The position numbers and the translations under genes were made by a program. Below are positions 1 through 8,315 of a stretch of DNA of 64,000 nucleotides, piece by piece. The stretch's first letter is position 1. Each line of letters begins with the position of its first letter. Origin of the DNA: Verrucomicrobiota bacterium (GTDB lineage: Bacteria > Verrucomicrobiota > Verrucomicrobiia > Opitutales > UBA953). The stretch covers positions 19,467 through 83,466 of the forward strand of contig VHDL01000010.1 in the NCBI GenBank assembly GCA_016871415.1, written 5' to 3'. The notes under the pieces are model-generated. The model was not told where the DNA came from. It worked only from the letters and a program-made list of their open reading frames with translations, and ran no database searches.

Positions 1-2
1 AA

Positions 3-1373
3 CTGGCGGAGCTTACTCCCGAGGAGGTGGCCGAGGAAGGCTCCCGTTGGATCGGTCCGGACAATCTGACGGTCGGCGTACTCCGCAAAGTGTCCGCCGT
101 CGCGGCCTCCGGGTCCGTCGCGGCCCAGGGTCGTTCCAACGGGGAATTCGAAGTGAGGACGCTCGACAACGGCGTCCGCGTGGTGCTCCAGCTTGACCGG
201 TCGCTCCCGAAGGCCGGTTTCGGCGCCTTCATGTCGGCCGGCGGTCCCTTCGAGCCCGCTGACCGCCGAGGCGCGACGGCGCTGCTTTCGACGATGCTGA
301 CCAAGGATGCCGCCGGACGCACCCGAGCGGACATCTCGGCCGAGACCGACGCCCTGGGCATGACGTTCGCGGAGCACGCATCCCAGCTCAGTTGCGGCCT
401 CTGGGGGGAGGCGCTTGTCTCCGACTTCGATCGCATGACGCACCTGGTGTCGGACGGATTGCTGAGGCCTGACTTCGACCCAGAGGCGTTCGAGCAGGAG
501 AAGGCCTCGCAGATCGCCTCCTGCAAGGAGGCCGAGGACGACATCGTCGAGAAGGCGAGGCTGGCCCTGCTGCGCCAGTTCTTCGGCCAGCATCCGCTGG
601 GCGTGGACACCTCCGGCACGCCGGAGACGCTTGCGCGCAACGACCTCGAGGGCGTGCGCGGTCTGCATGCCGCGCTGATCGTGCCGGAAAATCTCGTCCT
701 CGGCTTCTCGGGTGATTTCGACGTTTCACGGGCCATGCAGCTCGCTCAGGCGAGGTTCGGGGGGCTGTCCAAGTCCTCGTTCAAGCCGAGGGGGTTCGCT
801 CCGCACACGCCTGGCGTCGCCCGCAAGGCGCGCATGGAGGCCGTCGGCGAGCAGGCCGTCGTGGCCCTGGCCTTCCCCCATTGCGGCTTCGGGGCCGAGG
901 CGGTGGTCGCGGCCGGCATCGTCGACGAACTGCTCAGCGGCATGGCCTCCGGGCTTTTCCGCCGCATCCGGGAGGAGCGCGGCCTAGCCTATTTTGTCGG
1001 CGCCTCACGGGTCGAGACGGCCGATCAGGGCATGTTCTACCTCTTCGCCGGGACCGCTCCTGGCGCGGAAGGCGAGGTTCTCCGTGAGATGCGCGCCGAG
1101 CTTGAACGCATCCGTACGGGTCATTTCGCCGCGGACGAACTCGATGACGTCAAGCGCAGCATGCGCGCCGCCAGACGGCAGGCCCGGCAGTCACCCGGAG
1201 CTAGGGTGCAGGGCGCCATGCTTCGCGAGCTCGTCGGGCTGGGTGCCAACTTCGATTCTGAATGGGAACGACGGATGTCCACCACCGGGCCCGCCCAGGT
1301 GTCGGCCTATGCGCGGGACTGGCTCAGCGCCAGGCATGAGCAGGAGCTCGTGGTCGTGCCTAAGCGTCCCTGA
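3..1373 (+). CDS. M16 family zinc peptidase-like protein, C-terminal half (5' partial)
   Basis: This is the C-terminal half of a pitrilysin/insulinase (M16) protein. The reading frame is open back to the window edge: the codons before the GTG at 27 encode LAELTPEE, which joins a stretch ending in PDNLTVGVL, typical of the end of a first M16 repeat. The visible repeat has the usual M16 fold signature (a GAT-type start, a DFDPEAFEQEK helix, HPLGVDTSGTPETL and the final strand pairs). No HxxEH zinc motif is present, as expected if the catalytic repeat lies upstream of the window. The gene overlaps the opposing permease by 14 bases. The family is secure; whether this copy is active cannot be judged without its first half. 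Confidence 0.8.
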   Translation: MAELTPEEVAEEGSRWIGPDNLTVGVLRKVSAVAASGSVAAQGRSNGEFEVRTLDNGVRVVLQLDRSLPKAGFGAFMSAGGPFEPADRRGATALLSTMLTKDAAGRTRADISAETDALGMTFAEHASQLSCGLWGEALVSDFDRMTHLVSDGLLRPDFDPEAFEQEKASQIASCKEAEDDIVEKARLALLRQFFGQHPLGVDTSGTPETLARNDLEGVRGLHAALIVPENLVLGFSGDFDVSRAMQLAQARFGGLSKSSFKPRGFAPHTPGVARKARMEAVGEQAVVALAFPHCGFGAEAVVAAGIVDELLSGMASGLFRRIREERGLAYFVGASRVETADQGMFYLFAGTAPGAEGEVLREMRAELERIRTGHFAADELDDVKRSMRAARRQARQSPGARVQGAMLRELVGLGANFDSEWERRMSTTGPAQVSAYARDWLSARHEQELVVVPKRP

Positions 1374-2637
1374 AGTGCCTGCGGGCCCAGACGGCGGCGG
1401 CCATGCCGGGCAGCGCCAGCGCCAGGGAGAACAGGAAGTAGCGGGCGTAGCCCATTTCTTGGGCCAGCCAGCCCGCCCAGAGGCCGGGCAAGTAGGTGGC
1501 GATCAGCGCCAAAGTGGACAGGGCCGCGTAACGAACGGCGGCCGAGGCCCCTTCGGCCAGCTTCATCATGGACAGGAGCAGCGCGCAGAGTCCGGCGCCA
1601 TAAGCGAGGTATTCGATGAAGAAGACTGCGCCGACCGTCCAGACGCTGTGCCCGGACCCGTAGGCGAGCCATGTGACGGCCAGCAAAGGCGCATGCATAG
1701 CCAGTCCGAGCGGAAGCAGGGCGTTGCCGACGCGCAGCCGGGTGACGACGATTGAGCCGATGACGCCGCCGGCCGCCAGTCCTCCCACGGCCGTGAACAT
1801 GCGGATGAGCGCATAGGTCTCATTGTCGAGGGCGAGCCCGCCCCTCTCGAGCGGCGCGAGCGAATACAGGGGTAGGATCCTCGCCATGTGAATCTCGCTC
1901 GCCCGGTAGAGCAGGATGAGCGCCGCGACCGCCGGCAGCCTGGGGTCGCGGAGGAGGTCGCGGAGGCCGGCGCCCATCGCCTGGAGCCTGCTCCTGACGT
2001 CCATGCCGTCGGCCTCGTGCTCCGGTTCGTCGCGGAAGGCGCGCAGGTTAATCAAGCTGAGCGCGAGCGCGAACCCGGCTGCGGTGAGAAGCGCGGTCGA
2101 CCAGGCGGCGGCGATGCCTTCGCCCCGGTGGATGAGCATGCCCGCCAGGCCGATCAGGCAAGGCCCGGCGAGCACGGAGCCGACCTTGGAGGCCACGTTG
2201 AGCAGCCCGGAGTGGCTGGCCCGGCTCCGCTCATCGAGTGAGGCGACGAAATAGCCGTCTAGAGCGAAGTCATGCGCCGCCGCGACCACCGACAGGAGCA
2301 CCAGGCAGGCCACCACCGGCGCTCCGCCGGATTCAGCCAGGTAGGGCAGGGCGCAGCCCGCTAGAAGCAGCAGCACCGCCGTCGAGGCCTGGGTCAGGAC
2401 AATGAGGGGCCTCGGCCGGAATGCGGCGATGAACGGGGCCATCAGCACCTTGAAGCCGAAGATCAGCCCCAGGGCCGACTGGATGCGCGTGATGCCCGCG
2501 TCGGCCGAACCGAGGTTGCGCAGGGCCACGGGCAGCGCCTCGTCACGCACCGCTGCGGGGAGGGCTTGGAAGACATAGCAGCCAGCCACCCACGCCCAGA
2601 CGGCGCGCCTCTGAACGGGGGTCGGGACCTCTTGCAT
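1360..2637 (-). CDS. MFS transporter, AmpG-like
   Basis: This is a 425-residue integral membrane protein with about twelve hydrophobic segments, arranged as two halves of six around a charged loop near residues 205-225. The pattern (a short N-terminal tail, then an AVRDEALPVALRN-type first loop) resembles MFS proteins of the AmpG/acetyl-CoA transporter type. In the AmpG family such proteins import muropeptides; I cannot infer the substrate here. It is the last gene of the minus-strand run led by the MCE transporter, 4 bases after the unknown protein, and converges on the M16 gene. Confidence 0.65.
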   Translation of the reverse strand: MQEVPTPVQRRAVWAWVAGCYVFQALPAAVRDEALPVALRNLGSADAGITRIQSALGLIFGFKVLMAPFIAAFRPRPLIVLTQASTAVLLLLAGCALPYLAESGGAPVVACLVLLSVVAAAHDFALDGYFVASLDERSRASHSGLLNVASKVGSVLAGPCLIGLAGMLIHRGEGIAAAWSTALLTAAGFALALSLINLRAFRDEPEHEADGMDVRSRLQAMGAGLRDLLRDPRLPAVAALILLYRASEIHMARILPLYSLAPLERGGLALDNETYALIRMFTAVGGLAAGGVIGSIVVTRLRVGNALLPLGLAMHAPLLAVTWLAYGSGHSVWTVGAVFFIEYLAYGAGLCALLLSMMKLAEGASAAVRYAALSTLALIATYLPGLWAGWLAQEMGYARYFLFSLALALPGMAAAVWARRHFRDA

Positions 2638-2641
2638 GTTT

Positions 2642-3490
2642 TCAGGAGCCCTTGCCGTCGCCGAGCTGGTTCTTGGCGTAGAAGTCGACCGACTTCAGGA
2701 GCCCGTCGACGAACTTGGCGGCGGTGATGTTGAGTCCGAGCAGCTCGGCATCCCCGAGCTCCAGCATCGTGCCGGGCTTGAAGGTGCGGGTGGTGTCGAC
2801 GAGGCGGGAGATTGTCTTTGTGCGGGCGTGCAGGACGTCGCCGATGGGGTGCCTGACCACGCCCTCGGGCGCGAGGGCCTCGGCCGAGGTGGTCTCCTGC
2901 GAGTCTTCCGGCACCTCGCAGTCCTGCATGGACTTGAATTCCAGCGTCAGCGAGCCGTCGGGCGCGATGTCATCGTTCGTGACCATGCCCCCGCGCGAAA
3001 GCACCCGGAGGGCGGCGGCGAGGCTGAAGACGCCGTCTTCCAGCTCGCAGACGATACCGTAGGTCTCCTCAAGGGCCCCGAACTTCTCCTGCAGGTTCAT
3101 GCGGGCGAAGGAGGCGTGCTCCTTTTCAACCTGCTCGATGAGCTCCTTGCCCGGCTGGGTGTTGCGTCCGCAATAGCGCACGAAAAGGCACAGGTGATGG
3201 CAGTCCACCATGCACTCAACCGTGAGCACGAGGAGGTCGTTGATGGTCGTCCGCAGCATTAGGCCTCTGGCGAACGCCAGCATCTGGGGGGCGGGCAGGT
3301 GCGCCTGGGGCAGCGGCATGACTCGTGAGAGGCCGGAGAAACGGTCGTAGGCCGCGGGGTCGGCGGTCTTCAGGCCCGCGAGATTGAAGGCGAGAAGGTC
3401 GTGCTGGCGCTGCAGGGCGGTGAAGAACTTGCGGCTGATTGACTGCAGCGAGATGACGCTGTCGCGAGGGACTGGAGCGGGCTGTGGCAT
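2642..3490 (-). CDS. Conserved hypothetical protein
   Basis: I do not recognise this 282-residue protein. It has no signal peptide or membrane segment and appears largely helical. A Cys/His-containing stretch (VECMVDCHHLCLFVRYCG, about residues 127-144) could bind metal, but nothing else supports that. The C-terminal third contains RLVDTTRTFKPGTMLELGD. It lies 3 bases after the SpoU-like methyltransferase and 4 bases before the MFS gene, so it is almost certainly co-transcribed with the MCE transporter run. Cytoplasmic location is inferred from composition only. Confidence 0.6.
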   Translation of the reverse strand: MPQPAPVPRDSVISLQSISRKFFTALQRQHDLLAFNLAGLKTADPAAYDRFSGLSRVMPLPQAHLPAPQMLAFARGLMLRTTINDLLVLTVECMVDCHHLCLFVRYCGRNTQPGKELIEQVEKEHASFARMNLQEKFGALEETYGIVCELEDGVFSLAAALRVLSRGGMVTNDDIAPDGSLTLEFKSMQDCEVPEDSQETTSAEALAPEGVVRHPIGDVLHARTKTISRLVDTTRTFKPGTMLELGDAELLGLNITAAKFVDGLLKSVDFYAKNQLGDGKGS

Positions 3491-3493
3491 GGC

Positions 3494-4318
3494 TCAGGGC
3501 TGAGGATTGGACCCTTTGTCCTTGCTGTGGCGAGCCCTTTTGCGGGCAAGGAAGCCGTCCTTGCGCGGGGCCGTGGCGGTGGAGATCCAGGCGGCCGCCA
3601 CGGGGATGATTTCCGCCAAGGACAGACGGCGGCGGTCCGGATGGCCCGGAAAGCGGAAGCAGTGGGTGACCTTGGAACGCAAGTCGGGATCGAGGTTGCC
3701 CCCTGAGACGAGCAGGGCGAGATGGAGGCCGGGAACGCGCACGGGGACGGCGAGGTCGATCTTGCGTCCCTCCGACGGGCTCAGCGCGACCACGCAGCAG
3801 CGGTCCTCGACGAGACCGAGGAGGCCGCCGAGCGCGGCGGCCCGCATGAGGATCACCTCCTCCAGCGCGCCACGCGCCAACGCCCAGGCCGCGGGGTGAT
3901 GCGCCAGTTTCTCGCTACCCGAGGAGAGCAGCAGGCGTCGCAGACCGAAGGCCGACATCGCCCGGGCGATCGCGGCGAGGTCGGCGGGATCCCGCAGTCC
4001 GTCGGCGATCACGACCGTCTCGTGGGCTTCGCGCCAGTCGGTGAAGTCGCTGACCCTTGCCAAGCTCGGCTCGGGACGGAAGGTCACCGCGCAGGCGTCG
4101 TCGCAGGGACCTTCGGCGGCCCTGGTGAGCTCGGGTCCGGAGACGGTGCGAAGCGGGATGCCGAGGGCCTTGATTTCGGTGGCATGCTCGGCGAGAGCGT
4201 CCTCGCCCTCGCGTGCCATCGTGACCTCACGCAGGGCCTTGGGGTGGTTTCGGAGGCAGGCCAGCACGGCCTCGGCGCCCCGGAGCACCAGACGCGAGCG
4301 GTTCGGGTCCTCGCTCAC
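3494..4318 (-). CDS. SpoU/TrmH-like RNA methyltransferase, divergent
   Basis: The protein has 274 residues, the usual length for a TrmH-type 2'-O-methyltransferase with an N-terminal substrate-binding domain. The central and C-terminal parts align by eye with SPOUT motifs 1 to 3: DPADLAAIARAMSAFGLRRLLL, then ALLVSGGNLDPDL, then RRLSLAEIIPVAAAW. Motif 1 lacks the usual Asn (N-x-G-A) and motif 2 lacks the GSE triad. It is therefore either a divergent enzyme or a non-catalytic relative. A basic C-terminal tail (KDGFLARKRARHSKDKG) could contact RNA. It overlaps the DUF5069 gene by 4 bases (ATGA). The family is probable; activity is doubtful. Confidence 0.6.
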   Translation of the reverse strand: MSEDPNRSRLVLRGAEAVLACLRNHPKALREVTMAREGEDALAEHATEIKALGIPLRTVSGPELTRAAEGPCDDACAVTFRPEPSLARVSDFTDWREAHETVVIADGLRDPADLAAIARAMSAFGLRRLLLSSGSEKLAHHPAAWALARGALEEVILMRAAALGGLLGLVEDRCCVVALSPSEGRKIDLAVPVRVPGLHLALLVSGGNLDPDLRSKVTHCFRFPGHPDRRRLSLAEIIPVAAAWISTATAPRKDGFLARKRARHSKDKGSNPQP

Positions 4319-4785
4319 GGCAGGCGGCCCTCGTCGAGGTCGATCATGTCCGCGAACGAGATGACGTCGGTGCGGTGGGCGGCGCCCATCTTGCGCTTTG
4401 CGTCGTCGAGGGCTTCGCGGCCCATCTCGCTCATGCCCTTCTGCACGAGCTCACGATTCCAGACATGGACCCTGAGGTCGGCGGGGAAGAGGGCGAGCAG
4501 CCGGGCGTCGAGCGACCGTTCGTCGACAGATTCTCTAACGGCTGCGATGACCTGTTCGGGGTCGACGCCGAGGTGCAGGCAGAGGAAGCGGTCGAATCCC
4601 TTGCAGAAATTTCGCTGATAGGACTTCGGCAGCTCACCCGCAAGATGCTTGCGGATCTTGGCGACAAATCTCGGCAGGTGCAGCAGTCCCGTGGCGGGAT
4701 GCGGAAGGTACGAGGAGGGTAGGTCGTAGCAGATCTCCCCGGTGGCTTCGGAGAAGCCCATCGGGCGTCGCGGTCCGGAACTCAT
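4315..4785 (-). CDS. DUF5069 domain protein
   Basis: This 156-residue soluble protein carries the DUF5069 pattern: LPHPATGLLHLPRFVAKIRKHLAGEL near residues 26-51, then KGFDRFLCLHLGVDPEQVIAAV and a C-terminal helix ending DLDEGRLP. DUF5069 has no known function to my knowledge; from recollection it is most frequent in Verrucomicrobiota and Planctomycetota, which supports the lineage guess. Four-base ATGA overlaps tie it to the upstream lipoprotein gene and the downstream SpoU-like gene, so it is translated with the MCE transporter. Confidence 0.7.
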   Translation of the reverse strand: MSSGPRRPMGFSEATGEICYDLPSSYLPHPATGLLHLPRFVAKIRKHLAGELPKSYQRNFCKGFDRFLCLHLGVDPEQVIAAVRESVDERSLDARLLALFPADLRVHVWNRELVQKGMSEMGREALDDAKRKMGAAHRTDVISFADMIDLDEGRLP

Positions 4786-5333
4786 CGCTTGGGCAGGAGG
4801 GAGACGAGTGACGCCGCCGCCTTATCGAGATTGGATGACTGGGCTGCCACGAATTCACCGGGTTCATCCGTGGCCAACGGGCTGCTCCACTCCGCCTCGG
4901 ACTCATGGCGTCGTTCACCCGCTGATGTTTCGAGGCGGAACCTGAGGCGAAGCCGCGCGAGGCCGTCCACCACGTCCATGCGCAGCAGGTCCGCATGAAG
5001 CACGAAGTGGTCCTCCGCAGGAGGCTGGGAGGCGCACGGCAGACCGGTGAGGGCCGTGAGCCTGCGCCCGACGGCTTCAGGGACGGCTGACTCTAGGGGG
5101 GCGAGCCAGCGGTGCGAATCTTGGACGAGCACGGAGCCCAGGCGTTCGATGACGAGCGTCGGACGGCGCAGACCGGCCGGCACGCCGGCACGGGGCAGGT
5201 AGAGCGTGGGTTGCGTTCGGTCGGCCAGGCCGGACGGCGAGGAAAATGCGTGGAAGACCACCGTCTCGCTGCGACTTCCCGGCATCAGGCAGCCGGTGAG
5301 GATCGTCAGCAGCAGGAGGGCCGCGTGCCTCAT
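4782..5333 (-). CDS. PqiC-like ABC-type transport auxiliary lipoprotein
   Basis: This is a 183-residue predicted lipoprotein. The N-terminus MRHAALLLLTILTGC is a short signal peptide with a lipobox, so Cys15 would be acylated. The body matches the ABC-transport auxiliary (PqiC/DUF330) pattern: TLYLPRAGVPAGLRRPTLVI, then a VQDSHRWLAPLESAVPEAV segment where the family has its conserved HRW. PqiC-type proteins sit in the outer membrane and receive the end of an MCE protein tunnel. It overlaps the mlaD-like gene by 4 bases, consistent with a shared transport complex. Confidence 0.75.
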   Translation of the reverse strand: MRHAALLLLTILTGCLMPGSRSETVVFHAFSSPSGLADRTQPTLYLPRAGVPAGLRRPTLVIERLGSVLVQDSHRWLAPLESAVPEAVGRRLTALTGLPCASQPPAEDHFVLHADLLRMDVVDGLARLRLRFRLETSAGERRHESEAEWSSPLATDEPGEFVAAQSSNLDKAAASLVSLLPKR

Positions 5334-6376
5334 TTTACGCCGGCGGCCTCCTTGCCGTCCACTTCAACCCTGCGCTCGGTCGCTTCGCGTCCCCTGCGTC
5401 CGGTTAGCACGGTCTCGGGATTGCGTTCGATGAAGTCCGCCAGAGAGCGGATCGCCTGCGCGGCCTCGGAGACGTCGGAGAGGGCCTGCTCGAGGTCGCG
5501 TCGGGCGGGCGAACCGGGTCGGGTGAGGGAGCGCAGGTTCGCGGAGGACTCCTCGAGCCGCTGGAGAGCCTTCCGGCCGGCCTCAGCCATGGCTCCGACG
5601 TCGGCCGCGACCGGATCAACCTTGCTGTCGAGCCGCCGGGCGAGCGCTTCGATGCCCTTCATGGCGGCTGAAAAGTCGCGGACCGCTTGCGTGATTGCGG
5701 GATCGGAGGTCACCTTGGCGATGTTCTCGGAGGCCGCGACCAGATTACCGTTGATCTTCTGGAACTCGATGCGCGAGGCCCCTTCGTCCAGTCTGCCCAG
5801 AATCGCGTCCGCCTTCCGCGTGATCGAGACGAAGTCCACCTTGCTGAGCTGGGTGAGCGTCTGGGAGACGGCCTTGGTGAGCGCGCCAAGGTTGGACGGA
5901 AGGGTGGGCACTTCGGGCAGTTCGCCCTTGGGGTCGTGCAGTTTGGCCGGAGTGTCAGGGAAGTAGTCGAGCTCCACGTAGAGCACTCCGGTGATCACCG
6001 ACTGCTGCTGAAGCTTGGCCCGGAGGCCCTTTTCGATGGAGAGCCCCAGGCCTTTCTTTTCGAGGAGGGCCTCGTCGATACCCCTTCGCGTGAGCAGGTC
6101 CGGCGTGAACTCCATCACGACGGGAACCGCGTAGTCGGATCCTATCTGTCCCGGGGTGCGCAGCAGGACCTGGGAGACCTTGCCGACGGACACGCCCCTA
6201 AACTTGACCGGCGCGCCGATGTCGAGGCCGCTCACGGAGTCCTCAAAGAAGGCGATGGCGACGGGCTTGCGCCCCGAGAAGGAGCCGGCACCCAGCAGCA
6301 CCATGGCGACGATGAAGAGCACGACCCCTCCGGCCACGAAGGCCCCGATTAGGGTGACATTGGCGGATCGTCTCAT
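5330..6376 (-). CDS. MCE family substrate-binding protein of lipid ABC transporter (MlaD/PqiB-like)
   Basis: This is a 348-residue protein with one N-terminal membrane anchor (about residues 7-30) and one MCE domain (about 38-118: FFEDSVSGLDIGAPVKFRGVSVGKV). A long helical region follows (about 150-320) that could form a periplasmic needle or coiled coil. MCE proteins carry phospholipids between inner and outer membranes; one MCE domain plus a long helical tail resembles Mce/LetB-type bridges more than the short E. coli MlaD. It starts 1 base after the ATPase stop and overlaps the lipoprotein gene by 4 bases. Confidence 0.85.
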   Translation of the reverse strand: MRRSANVTLIGAFVAGGVVLFIVAMVLLGAGSFSGRKPVAIAFFEDSVSGLDIGAPVKFRGVSVGKVSQVLLRTPGQIGSDYAVPVVMEFTPDLLTRRGIDEALLEKKGLGLSIEKGLRAKLQQQSVITGVLYVELDYFPDTPAKLHDPKGELPEVPTLPSNLGALTKAVSQTLTQLSKVDFVSITRKADAILGRLDEGASRIEFQKINGNLVAASENIAKVTSDPAITQAVRDFSAAMKGIEALARRLDSKVDPVAADVGAMAEAGRKALQRLEESSANLRSLTRPGSPARRDLEQALSDVSEAAQAIRSLADFIERNPETVLTGRRGREATERRVEVDGKEAAGVK

Positions 6377-6377
6377 C

Positions 6378-7142
6378 TCAGTTTCGGTGATTCTGCTGGA
6401 AGAAGGCGTAGGCCCTCGGGTGCGCGCCCAGCGAGAGGAAATCCCGGGGCGGCGCGTAGGCCTCCATCCTGCCCGTCTCAGTGTCGAGGTAAACGCAGAA
6501 GTCCGCGGTGCGGAGGATGCTCGGCACTTCGTGACTCACCATGACGATGGTGGTTCCGAAGGCCTCGCGGACGCGCAGGATGAGTTCGTCCATCCTGGCC
6601 GCGGTCAGGGGGTCGAGCCCGGCGCCGGGCTCATCCAGGAAAAGGACCTCGGGGTCGAGGGCCAGGGCGCGGGCCAGCGCCGCCCGTTTGGCCATGCCGC
6701 CGCTGATCTCGGAGGGCAGCTTGTCCATGGCGTCCGCCAGGCCGACCAGGGACAGCTTGTATTCGGCCAGCTGCCGCTGTTCCCGGCGTGGAGGTGAGAG
6801 GAACTCACGGATGGGCAGTTCGACGTTCTCGCGTAGGGTGAGCGACGAGAACAGCGCCGAGCCCTGGAACAGGAAGCCCAGCCGCCGAAGCGCCTGCTCG
6901 CGCTCCTCGGTGGAGACGCTCGTGAGGTCCCGTCCCAGCAGCCGTGAACTGCCGGAGACGGGGTCGTCGAGTCCGCTGAGGGCCCGCATCAGCGTGCTCT
7001 TGCCGCAGCCGCTGGGACCCACGACGGCGAGGATCCGTCCCGGCTTCAGCGCGAAGGTGATGCCGGACATAATGGCTTTGCCGCCGTGACCCACGGCGAG
7101 CTCCTCGCATGCAATCGCTTCGGCGGCCATGTCAGATGTCAT
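6378..7142 (-). CDS. ABC transporter ATPase, MlaF-like
   Basis: This is a 254-residue ABC ATPase. Walker A is GPSGCGKST, the signature is SGGMAKRAALARALALDPE, and Walker B is VLFLDEPGAGLDP; the SGGMxKRxALARA form is typical of MlaF/Mkl subunits that work with MCE proteins. A switch His is present in VMVSHEV. A second ATG lies at 7130, one base after the permease stop, and may be the true start; the annotated start overlaps the permease by 11 bases. It should power lipid transport together with the MlaE-like permease. Confidence 0.88.
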   Translation of the reverse strand: MTSDMAAEAIACEELAVGHGGKAIMSGITFALKPGRILAVVGPSGCGKSTLMRALSGLDDPVSGSSRLLGRDLTSVSTEEREQALRRLGFLFQGSALFSSLTLRENVELPIREFLSPPRREQRQLAEYKLSLVGLADAMDKLPSEISGGMAKRAALARALALDPEVLFLDEPGAGLDPLTAARMDELILRVREAFGTTIVMVSHEVPSILRTADFCVYLDTETGRMEAYAPPRDFLSLGAHPRAYAFFQQNHRN

Positions 7143-8226
7143 AAAGGTTGAAGATGACCGCGAACACGGCGTCGGCGATTACGATGAGGGTGATGCCCAG
7201 CACGGCGGCCGAGGTGGCCGCCTCACCGACCCCGAGGGCCGATCGGCGCGCGACATGGCCGCGGTAGCATCCGGCCCAGGCCGCGATGAAGCCGAAGACG
7301 ACGGACTTGATGAATCCGGCGACGAAGCTCTTCCAGCTCACCGCCTTGACGGCCTGCGTCACGTATTGGTCTACGCTCAGATCCCCGGAGCAGGCGACCA
7401 CCATGCCGCCGAGCACGCCCACGAAGGTAGCGAAGACGGAGAGCAGGGGTACCATCAGCGAGACCGCGAGAATCCTCGGCAGGGCGAGGAACTCGACGGG
7501 ATTGATGCCGAGGGCTCGCAGCGCGTCGCTCTCCTGGCTGAGGTTCATGCTGCCCAGCTGTGAGGCGAAGGCGGTGGAGGTCCGTCCGCAGGCGATCACC
7601 CCGGTCATGAGGGCACCCATCTCGCGCGCCATCGCCAGGGCGACGAGGTTGGCCACGTAAACGGTGGCGCCCACCTGCTTGAGCTGAATGAGGCCAACGT
7701 AAGCCATGATCAGTCCGGTGAGGAAGCCGAGCAGGGCGACGATGGGCAGGGCGTCGACGCCCGCAGTCTGCATCTGCAAGGGCAGTTCGTTCCAATTGAC
7801 CCTGGCGCGTCCTAGCCCGGCGCGCAGGAAGCCCAGGGCCGTGTGCCCGATATGCTCCAGGGCGCGCCCCCATGACGAGCCGCTTTCCGCACCCCAGGCG
7901 CCGAGGTTCTCGAGCAGTCCGGCTTCGGCGTTGGCTGTTTCGGTCACGGCAACGGTCTCGGCCATCCGCACGAGGGACTGCAGTCTCAACGGGAGCGACG
8001 AGAGGTCGGGGCTTCGGATCGACCTCAGGTGGGCGTGCAGCCATGCCGGAAGGCAGGAATCGAAATCTTCGAGACCTTCAGTCCTGACCGCGACCCTGTC
8101 GGCGCGAAAGGCCACCTCAGGCAGGGCCGACCCGGATTTCCATGCGCCTCCGATGGTCAGCAGGACGGCGCCGTCGGCAGATACCTCCGTGCGGGCCCAG
8201 GCCTGACTGGGGGAGGTCTGCGACAT
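7132..8226 (-). CDS. MlaE family permease with N-terminal STAS-like domain
   Basis: This is an MCE-associated ABC permease. Roughly the first 95 residues resemble a STAS domain (the role of separate MlaB in E. coli). The rest is the MlaE fold with about five membrane segments and the family motif AREMGALMTGVIACGRTSTAFASQLG. The ATG at 8226 (MSQTSPSQ) is preferred; a GTG at 8262 would add twelve residues and run through an inverted repeat. It is the first gene of the eight-gene minus-strand run. Fusion of STAS to MlaE replaces the MlaB subunit of the proteobacterial system. Confidence 0.85.
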   Translation of the reverse strand: MSQTSPSQAWARTEVSADGAVLLTIGGAWKSGSALPEVAFRADRVAVRTEGLEDFDSCLPAWLHAHLRSIRSPDLSSLPLRLQSLVRMAETVAVTETANAEAGLLENLGAWGAESGSSWGRALEHIGHTALGFLRAGLGRARVNWNELPLQMQTAGVDALPIVALLGFLTGLIMAYVGLIQLKQVGATVYVANLVALAMAREMGALMTGVIACGRTSTAFASQLGSMNLSQESDALRALGINPVEFLALPRILAVSLMVPLLSVFATFVGVLGGMVVACSGDLSVDQYVTQAVKAVSWKSFVAGFIKSVVFGFIAAWAGCYRGHVARRSALGVGEAATSAAVLGITLIVIADAVFAVIFNLYDI

Positions 8227-8241
8227 GCTGATGTTCAGTAA

Positions 8242-8266
8242 GTTGAGACCAACTTGTCCCACAAGT
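8242..8266. promoter_or_regulatory. Two adjacent inverted repeats between divergent operons
   Basis: The 89-base divergent space between the mlaE-like gene and the lpxR-like gene holds GTTG-AGAC-CAAC (8242-8253) and ACTTGT-CCC-ACAAGT (8252-8266), which touch each other. Both are perfect. Such a paired palindrome is a reasonable operator for a regulator serving both directions, but no factor or convincing -35/-10 pair is identifiable. Confidence 0.3.
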
Positions 8267-8315
8267 CAGAAAGACGTTGTCGGGGGGCTTGCTCGGGCTT
8301 TGCTTGATTTTCCTG

